Shown piece after piece: positions 57,198-64,000 of a DNA stretch of 64,000 nt (position 1 is the stretch's first letter; the number at the start of each line of letters is the position of its first letter). A program made the position numbers and the translations under genes. Source of the stretch: Atherix ibis (taxonomy: Eukaryota; Arthropoda; Insecta; Diptera; Athericidae); contig OY282605.1 in assembly GCA_958298945.1 (NCBI GenBank), positions 115,130,267-115,194,266 on the forward strand, given 5' to 3'. The notes below the pieces were generated by a model. It worked only from the letters and a program-made list of their open reading frames with translations, was not told the origin of the DNA and did not search any database.

Positions 57198-58476
57198 ACA
57201 GGTGTATAAGCTTAAATGTTTGGTCATAGATGGCGTGAGTGAGCGTATTAAGCTATCATGGGCACGCCATATTTTTTTTTATGAGTTTGACATCTGTCAA
57301 TATTAATCAGTGCACATTGTCAGCAATTTCGTACAACAACATATATTTTTCCTTTGGTAATCATGTCTAGTTTTGTGCCAGATAAAGAGCATATGCGGGA
57401 AGTTCTGCCTTTCTGCTTCAATTTGAAGAAATCGGCTGCCGAATCTTATCGAATGCTTATGGAGGTCTATGGTGACAGTGCTTTATTGGAAACAACGTGC
57501 CGAGATTGGTTTCGTCGGTTCAAGACGGCATTTTTGACTTGTGGAACAAGAAGCGTGAAAATCCGCCTAGGAAGGTTGAGGACCATGAATTGCAGGCTCT
57601 TTTGGACGAGGACGATACCCAATCGCAAAAAATGCTCGCGGAGCAATTGGGTGTTACTCAACCAGCCATTACCATGCGTCTGCGTGCCATGAGGAAGATT
57701 GAAAAGATCGGGAAATTGGTGCCGCATGAATTGAAAAATAGGCAGATGGAGCGACGCCAAACCACATACGAAATCTTGCTCGCCAGACCAAAAAGAAAGT
57801 CGTTCCAGCATCGGATTGTGACAGGTGATGAAAAGTGGATATATTTCGAGAATCCTAAACGCAAGAAATCGTGGGTTTATCCCGGCCAACCACCAACATC
57901 CTCCCCAAGACCAAATCGCTTCGGATGGAAGACGATGATGTGCGTTTGGTGGGATCAACAGGCTATCGTCTACTATGAGATGTTGAAACCTGGTGAAACT
58001 GTCAATGCACACTGCTACCACCAACAACTCATCAAATTGTACCGTGCTCTGCGTGAGAAAAGGACGGATTATCAACAAAGACATGACAAGCTGATTTTCC
58101 TTCACGACAACGCACCATCGCACACGTCAAAAATGGTCCGAAACTACTTGGAGACACTCAACTGGGCGGTGCTGTTCCACCCTGCTTATTCACCAGACCT
58201 GGCCTCTTCCGACTATCACCGGTTTGCGTCAAAGGGCCACGTGCTCGCTGAGCACCACTTCGATTCTTACGAAGTCGTCCGAAAATGGCTTGATGAGTGG
58301 TTTGTCTCGAAAGAGAAGGAATTTTTTTGACGTGGTATCCACAAGTTGCCCGAGAGATGGGAAAAATATGTAGCTAGCGGGGGCGAGTACTTTGAATAAA
58401 TTGGTTTTTGCTTTCTATGAAAAAACCGTGTTTTTTTTTTGACTAAAAAACAGTGGATTTAAGCTTATACAACTCG
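57198..58476 (+). mobile_element. Mos1-like mariner, near full length (57-kb copy)
   Basis: Left end ACAGGTGTATAAGCTTAAAT at 57198 after TA; right end ATTTAAGCTTATACAACTCG at 58476. 1279 bases, against about 1286 for Mos1. The leader includes TTTGACATCTGTCAATATTA near 57288. Transposase described separately. It is the best-preserved element in the window. Confidence 0.93.
57363..58399 (+). pseudogene. Mos1-like mariner transposase, one frameshift and one stop
   Basis: From ATG (MSSFVPDKEHMREVLPFCFN) to TAA after GGEYFE the span is 1037 bases, one short of the 345 codons plus stop of Mos1-type transposase. Order: KKSAAESYRMLMEVYGDSAL (first HTH), RDWFRRFK, a one-base deletion at about 57524, then FDLWNKKRENPPRKVEDHEL, EDDTQSQKMLAEQLGVTQPA (second HTH), WVPHEL-type linker (LVPHELKNRQMERRQ), VTGDEKWIYFENPKRKKSW (first Asp), CVWWDQQAIVYYEMLKPGET, LIFLHDNAPSHTSKMVRNYL (second), SPDLASSDYHRFAS (third, 34 residues later). 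A TGA at 58328 replaces the Trp of WRGIHKLPERW. All three Asp codons survive. Two lesions inactivate it. Confidence 0.95.
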
Positions 58477-58790
58477 TTTATACTTAAAATGTTATTCTGT
58501 AAAATATTTTAGGTTAGAGAATCTCTAACCAATAATTTCCATTAGTAGCCTTGATAATTTGTTCAAGTATTTTTTTTATTAATAGTCTAAATAAAATGGC
58601 CGACAATCTTATGGGAATCCACTTATTTAAATTACAAAAAAATTCCAGGTGATAAAATAGAATTTTTTTTCCTTTTCTCACAAAAAAGATTTGTGAAAAA
58701 AAAATTTAAATATTTATTAACACTTTCGAATGACACAGGAGTTCCTGCAAAAGCTTTGGCTAAAAAATAGACGGACAAGTTTTTTAATCC
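58477..58790. other. AT-rich spacer
   Basis: Nothing recognised. Confidence 0.5.
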
Positions 58791-59235
58791 GAAATATTTT
58801 TTATTTCTTCAAAATACTCTCGATTTGTTTTGATACATTTTTTCATTTGTTCCGTCACTTAGAAAGTGATCAACTAAAAATAAGGGCTTAGTAGCACTCA
58901 ATACCTTCTTCAGACGATGTAAAACGCATTCCACGCATTTTAGTTTTGATGATTGGAAACATATAAAAGTCATTCGGTGTGCTTGCTTTTTTTTTGATAA
59001 TCGTATCTTCTTTATCTATTTCATATAAACACTCAAGGACACTTGAATTTTATGATAAGTCAAATTGATGTCCTTCTCCACATATTTTGTAGAACGTTCT
59101 TCACGAAACTCATCAATAATCATAGACAAACCAAAAGTAAATTCTTATAACCATCGACATACAGTCGTTTTGGATGGGGTTTAACCTCAAAAATTTCCTC
59201 TAGTTTACTCCATTTTATCGAATAACGGTCAAGTT
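58791..59235 (-). mobile_element. Mariner C-terminal fragment of another family
   Basis: Minus strand near 58985-58900: PNDFYMFPIIKTKMRGMRFT and SSEEGIECY match the third-Asp region (PNDFFLFPxIKxKLRGxRFSSPEEA) of a mariner family common in insects. KCIKTNREYFEE-like remnants follow near 58850-58810. Upstream, MIIDEFREERSTKYVEKDIN near 59120 may be its N-terminal part. The rest is deleted. Confidence 0.6.
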
Positions 59236-59479
59236 TAAAGCGATTCTAAATTTTAAAATTCTGAAGTTTAATATGAATCATATAAACGTTATTGTTTTCG
59301 AATAAATAACTACCATATGTATGGCATTACTACAAGTTATCGATTCCCGAAACCCAGGCAGCCGTCCTAGTATATCTATTAAACTGAGCCCCGGGTCATA
59401 TGTATCTTGTGCTTCGGAAAATATCGATAAATCAAACACACTTAAAAATCGATTTTACTATTTTGCTTTGATTTAGCCA

Positions 59480-60128
59480 CAATGCATGGCATATAACATC
59501 ATTCAAATGGCCGCCAGAAGACTTCTTGCAGGGCTCGACGCTTTCGAAATAATTTTCGATGACTTTTTCGCACATCTCTGACTGTAATTCGGCCATTACA
59601 TGACGAATGCTGGTTTTTAAATGCTCTAAAATTTAACAATTGTTTGCGTAAACATGATCTTCCGCATAGCCCCACAAGAAAAAATTCAACTGCTTCAAAT
59701 GTTTATACTTTTTGAAAAATTTTTGTGCGATAAAGGAAAAATTTGTCATGTTGTGTGGCTTATGGTGCCGTTTTATTTAAACCACATATAGTTCTGATTA
59801 AAATATTAGAATTGATGGTAACGGTCTCTGCTTCTCCATTTTCAAAGAACTACCAGCCAATGACTACCTACAGTTACTTGTGGGTTTTTCACTGCTCCAT
59901 TATATATAACAATTTTGATTATTTTCGTATCCAGTTAGCGATATTTGTAGTCACGTGACTACGGTAGAATCACCACGCCATTTATAGAAAAATTTTATAA
60001 TGTTAACGCCTACTTTGATAAAGTTTGAACCTTTAATCTTAACAAATGTCTCCTGATATCAAATAAACTATTGACAGCTGTCAAATGACTGAGCACTAAT
60101 TTCTGAACCACAATATAGATAACATTTT
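59480..60128 (-). mobile_element. DD41D mariner fragment
   Basis: Left: TAACATCATTCAAATGGCCGCCA (reverse of the C-terminal GGHLNDVMF region) near 59496. Then the reverse of the CDLTPLDFFLWGYA region (AGCCCCACAAGAAAAAATTC at 59676), GTGCGATAAAGG, ACGGTCTCTGCTTCTCCATTTTC and GTTACTTGTGGGTTTTTC. The right end has GACAGCTGTCAAATGACTGAG and CTGAACCACAATATAGATAAC near 60073-60122. The element is close to complete in outline but the frame is lost and the first-Asp block is damaged. Confidence 0.8.
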
Positions 60129-61517
60129 ATTATTAGACAATCTTTCAACATTAATAGAAAATAATGAGAAAAAATAAAAATTTCGATTTTGTAAAAATAA
60201 ATAAACAACTCTTATTTAAAACAGACAAAATATCATTTATTATTACAATTTTATTATATACAATTTAAAGCAAATTTCCCCATTATTTAAAAATTCATTT
60301 TATTATAATAATAATAATACAAAAAAAGAAGATATTTTTAATTTTATTGAGATAAAAAGAAAAGAGTAAATATTCTTATAACCTCTTAAATTTTTGTGTA
60401 CAAATAGAAAATTGTCCTTTTTATATAGGAAAAACATACTTTAAGGCTTATATAGAAAGGATGAGAAAATTTCATAGAAACGAGTCATAAAAAATCATGT
60501 TCGAATTATGTATGGTAGAATCTAATTTCATTTTGTGAAATTTGTGCACAAAATTTGTTTCGTTCTTTTTTTTCTATCAAAGATTTTCCATTTTAATAAA
60601 AAATAAAAATAAAAAACATTATTTTTTCTGTCTATTGCCTTGAGACAAGTTATTGAATTTTATTTATTTATCTCCCCATCGCCCCTATAAAACCGAATCA
60701 AATGGAATATTGTTAAAAATAGCTCATAAAATATACCGACCAGCTTTAAATATTAATCGGGATAAAAATGTTCACAGTTCAAAGAAAATTGTAGATTTAG
60801 ATAAATGGGGATGATTGGGGTAGTAAAAAAAAATAGCAGCGCCATATCAAAGCTATATAAAAAGTCGTTCGAATATGAATAATACAAATAAAAACATTTT
60901 TACTTAAATATTAATATTCATACATATGTGCATAGGCCATATAGATATTTATGGTTGTAGATATGCTGATGTGTTTGTGTACCACCCAGTATGTGTAGAT
61001 AAATATTTAAAAAGGCAAAGATCTTATGAGGGGGTTAAGTGGAAATACAATATTTTATAGGCTGTTTAGCCATATTGTAGGATTAAAATGTAATTTACAG
61101 AAAAGATGCTGGTTGGTTCTAAGATAAATAGAAGAAGTTTTATATGTGATCAAAAAGTTCAAATACGCACGTAACATTTGTTACGAGTATTATTGAACAG
61201 AATCGTTATAACATTTAGTAAAACCGACAGGAATATACGATAGGATGACGAAAGAATACGATAATTCTCATAATGAGCAAGTGTATGTTTACATTCTGAT
61301 AAAATATTTACATATATGTGTGCATAGAGATACATTTAAAGATCTACGAGATATTTAAATTTTGTTATTTTTTTTTTTTTTTGTAATTTTCTTACTTTTT
61401 ACGCAATTTTTATTTTTTCATTTCAATATGTGCACAAAAATATTTCAGTTATTTTTCTTTCAATAAATATTTTCAAACATATTCTTATATATTTTCTACC
61501 ATAATTTTTGTCTACAG
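60129..61517. other. AT-rich end of the large intron
   Basis: Contains an AAT repeat near 60304-60320 and the polypyrimidine-rich stretch before the 61517 acceptor. Nothing else recognised. Confidence 0.55.
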
Positions 61518-61597
61518 TGCCACAGAGGGAGCTGATTCCCATCCAGCATCGGGCGGTGGTACTCCAGTCGAAGAGCAAACTGGACAAATTGGAAATG
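61518..61597 (+). CDS. Sap47: Sap47 homologue, 80-base exon (ATEGADSHPASGGGTP)
   Basis: Acceptor TTTGTCTACAG ends at 61517; donor GTAATA starts at 61598. The first T completes the Ser split from the exon 32.7 kb upstream. Then come 26 codons reading ATEGADSHPASGGGTPVEEQ and on to QIGN, and one G remains for the next exon. In Drosophila Sap47 the same order is found: DKSRYIS, ATEGADSHPASGGGTP, a short variable acidic stretch, QIG. The phase match on both sides makes a chance match very unlikely. Confidence 0.9.
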
Positions 61598-61671
61598 GTA
61601 ATAAAATCTTAGATTAAATTTTTTTTTTAAAGGTTTTCTTATGGAGAAAATTTTTTATTTCTTGTTTTTAG
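61598..61671 (+). other. 74-base Sap47 intron
   Basis: GTAATA donor, T-rich tail and TTTTTAG acceptor. Splicing it out joins G to TT to make Val and keeps the Sap47 frame. Confidence 0.88.
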
Positions 61672-61772
61672 TTACAACAAAAGTTACACAAGGTGCCAAG
61701 ACTTTTGGATCCTTCTTGTATTCAGCTGTTAATAAAGCTGGAGCTAAAATAAAGGAAACTGTTAAAGATAAT
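61672..61772 (+). CDS. Sap47: Sap47 homologue, 101-base exon before the BSD domain
   Basis: Acceptor CTTGTTTTTAG ends at 61671; donor GTGAGT starts at 61773. The intron before it is 74 bases, a normal short size for Diptera. TT completes Val with the G from the previous exon, followed by 33 codons (TTKVTQGAKTFGSFLYSAVN and on to IKETVKDN) ending exactly on a codon boundary. The segment looks like an amphipathic helix, and in SYAP1-family proteins it precedes the BSD domain. The next expected exon, starting about ILDSFNKEQ and carrying BSD, was not seen in 61773-64000, so it should lie beyond the window. Confidence 0.9.
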
Positions 61773-62334
61773 GTGAGTAATAATCGTTCTGATCAAATTT
61801 GATATTTTACAAGTTATTTTATCAAAAATTATTTGGTTTTTTTTTTTAAAGAAAAAATTAAGTATTAATTTTAACAAAAAAAAAAAAATAAAAAATTCAA
61901 ATAATATATAAGGAAAAGTGTACATTTGTTTTTATAAAGAAGAATAATTTTGATATGTTTGTAATTGAAGGTATTTTCATGTAACTTGGCAAATCAGATT
62001 ATTTTCGTTGATTTCCTTTTTATACATTTTTTAAATTTATTTAATATTTTTTATTGAGAATTTTATTAATAAAAATATTTTTCTTCACAAATATTTTTAT
62101 TATTAAAATTTGTAATATTTTTATCATCAAATTTTTATGAACTGTACAATTTTGTTATAAATATTTTGTTACAAAAAAAAATTTTTTTTTTTAAATATTG
62201 TATATAATTTTTAGTATATTTTACAGATGGTTTTTTTAAATATAAAAAGCTTTAAAGAAAATAAATTATTATCCGATTTGGGCTAAGGAAAAGAAAGTGC
62301 AATTAAATGCACATTAATTCAGATTTCAGTCATT
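61773..62334 (+). other. Next Sap47 intron, 5' part
   Basis: Starts at the GTGAGT donor; long T and A runs; no further Sap47 exon seen up to the window end. Confidence 0.7.
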
Positions 62335-63110
62335 AGACTCGATCCTTGTGAGTTAATTTTTGATGACTCTTAAAGACATTTCGACCAGTAATTCGGCCAT
62401 TACTTAATGATTGTTGATTTTTAAATTCCTTATAGTTTAAAGGCTGTTTGTATAACTACGATTTGATATGGAAATGAAGGTCTACAAAAGACTTTTAGCA
62501 GGTCTCAGTCTTTTTGAAGTAGTTTTTAATGGGTTCTTCGCACATTTCGGGTTGTAATTCGGCGCTTAAGTCCTACAAGAAAAAGTCCAACAACGTCAAA
62601 TTACACGATCTTGGTGGTCAACGAACATCATCAAATTTCGTGCAATAAAGTCAAAAATTCTTGTTTTTTGTGACTTTTGACGTTGTCTTGTTGGAATCAT
62701 ATGTGGTCCAAATTATTATCTTCAGTCTATTATTATTTATTTTCAAAGAAATGTCTACACATATTAGATAGCCACCTTCTCGCTGATACAATGGCTTTTC
62801 TGCAATCACTTAAGGCTTTTCAAAGCCTCATATTTAGAAATTTTGTTTGTTGACGTATTTACCGAGTGAGAAATGAACCTCATCACTAAAGAAAATAGTC
62901 TCCTATTGCGGCGGGAAATGTGGCTACGGCAGACTCACCACTTTTGTCGAAAGTGTTTACAATTTGAACGCGTTTTTTTGATAGTTAAGGAATACATTAT
63001 GCCAAACCTTTGTCTAAACAAATGCTACGTTGGATGACACACATGTGCGACAGCTGCCAAATGACAGGACTATACTTTCCAAAACACGAAATAGATAACC
63101 AGATATAATA
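62335..63110 (-). mobile_element. DD41D mariner fragment with clear 5' end
   Basis: CACATTTCGGGTTGTAATTCGG, TACAAGAAAAAGTCCAACAAC and GTCAAATTACACGATCTTGG (reverse of RSCDLT) lie at 62540-62620. GACGTTGTCTTGTTGGAATC near 62675 is the second-Asp block. GAGAAATGAACCTCATCACT at 62869 is the FSDEVHFS region with the Asp codon intact (GTGATG). GGCGGGAAATGTGGCTACGG, then GACAGCTGCCAAATGACAGG and ACTTTCCAAAACACGAAATA at the 5' end. The frame is interrupted. Confidence 0.85.
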
Positions 63111-63239
63111 TTATATTACTAGTTATATTTTAAACTGAAATGTCCTTTTAACTTTTAAAATAGTTTTTCTTTAAAAGCCAAAAATATCCTTTTCCTCTTT
63201 ATGATTGGAGCATAATTAAAATTTTCAAAAATTTCAGAG

Positions 63240-63613
63240 ATCTCCTTCTTATTTATAATTAGCCAATGACAACAACAGACATTGGTTCGCGAATGCAATT
63301 CGTGGTGCCCCTTTACACTCATTTGTGGATTTTAGAGCCCTATGTGAGGTAATTTTGCTTATTGATATATTGACCGAGTGTGAAATGAGCCTCATCGCTG
63401 TCTCTTAAAGCGCGAAACGTGGCGATGGCAGAATCACCAATTTTGAAAAAAGTTTTACTATTTCAACGCATTGTTTGGTGGTTAAATAATTCATAACATC
63501 AAATTGCAAAAAAAACATTAATTCAATCTATTAAATGAAATAAATGCCGCTCTGGAATATGTTTGGCAACTGTCAAATGACACGGCTGTGTTTTCTGAAC
63601 AACAAAATGAATA
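63240..63613 (-). mobile_element. DD41D mariner 5' fragment
   Basis: GGATTTTAGAGCCCTATGTG, GACCGAGTGTGAAATGAGCCT, GCGAAACGTGGCGATGGCAG and GGCAACTGTCAAATGACACGG, then TCTGAACAACAAAATGAATA and the terminus ATAACCCTG followed by TA (63612-63613). Only the first third of the element is present. It lies 130 bases after another DD41D copy in the same orientation. Confidence 0.8.
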
Positions 63614-64000
63614 ACCCTGTATCTGATTAAAATTAAAAACAATATTATTTATTCATAATTAAATGCAGCACTCATTATTATCGAACACGTTCTAAAGTTT
63701 GGTGGTATTTTATTATCTGGTGGCGTTAAGCAGAATCCTTTTAATCACTTTATAGGCGCACAAATGCACAGAATAGCAATATAAAAATTACATATGCATT
63801 TTGGTTTTTCATCTTGGATTATGCGATTGTCAGCGATGATAAATATTTTTAAAGGAGTTATTTCAAAAATATAAAACTGAGACTGTATATGATTTTTATT
63901 TATTACATTAAAATTGAAGCATATGTAAAAATAAAAAGAATGATAAGGAAAGGGCACGGCACATTGCACAAGAGCACAACCAAAAAACCCCCAACAAGAT
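63614..64000. other. AT-rich DNA to the window end
   Basis: Nothing recognised; the minus-strand ORF 63745-63969 shows no motif. Confidence 0.5.

Larger units (their letters stand above)
28851..61517 (+). other. 32.7-kb Sap47 intron crowded with transposons
   Basis: Bounded by a GT donor at 28851 and a CTACAG acceptor ending at 61517, joining two exons that share one Ser codon. It holds most of the mobile elements listed here and no recognisable host exon. Coding-like stretches at 38914-39207 and 45936-46256 are discussed under findings and rejected items. Confidence 0.85.

Noticed and set aside
57467..58123. 218-codon minus-strand ORF
   Set aside because: Antisense shadow of the Mos1-like transposase.
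1..64000. CRISPR arrays, bacterial operons, prophage or virus genes
   Set aside because: Spliced host exons, TA-flanked mariners and composition show an insect nuclear genome. The direct repeats seen are transposon or tandem duplications without regular spacers.
1..64000. tRNA, rRNA, snRNA genes
   Set aside because: No box A/B pair or cloverleaf was recognised by eye; a tRNAscan or Rfam search would settle it.
61773..64000. Next Sap47 exon (expected ILDSFNKEQ)
   Set aside because: Looked for on the plus strand and not found; DD41D fragments occupy much of this stretch.

Overview
AT-rich insect DNA, most likely from a fly (Diptera). The window lies inside one host gene, the homologue of Drosophila Sap47 (synapse-associated protein of 47 kDa, SYAP1/BSD-domain family), on the + strand. 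Three exons can be read with matching splice phases: 28569-28850, 61518-61597 and 61672-61772. The peptide has the SMPAMP repeat, the DKSRYIS and ADSHPASGGGTP strings, and an amphipathic KETVKDN segment. The exons are separated by a 32.7-kb intron and a 74-base intron. The upstream exons and the downstream BSD-domain exons were not found here. The fly assignment rests on the Sap47 resemblance and on the kinds of mariner present; no species is claimed.

Almost everything else is intronic DNA filled with decayed transposons, chiefly Tc1/mariner. (1) Mos1-like (mauritiana-type) DD34D elements with CCAGGTGTATAAGC ends: 10.6, 29.7 and 57.2 kb. The 57.2-kb copy is nearly full length, with one frameshift and one late stop. 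(2) A second DD34D family with CGAGGTCTGTTCAAAAAG ends: 6.0, 23.8, 30.8, 33.4, 39.3 and 42.3 kb. (3) Several DD41D (rosa-type) families, with at least 14 fragments. (4) Other mariner fragments at 1.5, 43.5, 53.4, 56.5 and 58.8 kb. (5) Non-LTR retrotransposon fragments: jockey-like at 22.6-25.2 and 47.1 kb, and another type at 16.5-18.3 and 52.3-53.1 kb.

Layout: 1-10.2 kb holds DD41D, a cecropia-like mariner, a tandem 430-base repeat, the first family-2 element and a DD41D copy with a triplicated catalytic region. 10.5-11.8 kb has a hairpin and a Mos1-like copy. 16-21 kb has a perfectly duplicated 589-base retrotransposon fragment and two near-identical DD41D fragments. 22.6-25.3 kb is a jockey fragment split by other elements. 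27.3-28.25 kb is DD41D next to the first Sap47 exon. 29.7-34.7 and 42.2-45.1 kb are nests of elements within elements. 52-63.6 kb is a second dense belt, interrupted by the two short Sap47 exons.

The most informative observations are about transposon biology. No family-2 copy here retains a complete catalytic triad: two copies share a deletion of the first Asp region, and the other four share an in-frame 14-codon deletion of the second Asp. Three insertions into other elements can be dated relative to their hosts. Three mariner families carry a similar TTTGACAGCTGTCAAA-type palindrome just inside their ends. No convincing tRNA, rRNA, CRISPR array or new gene system was seen.
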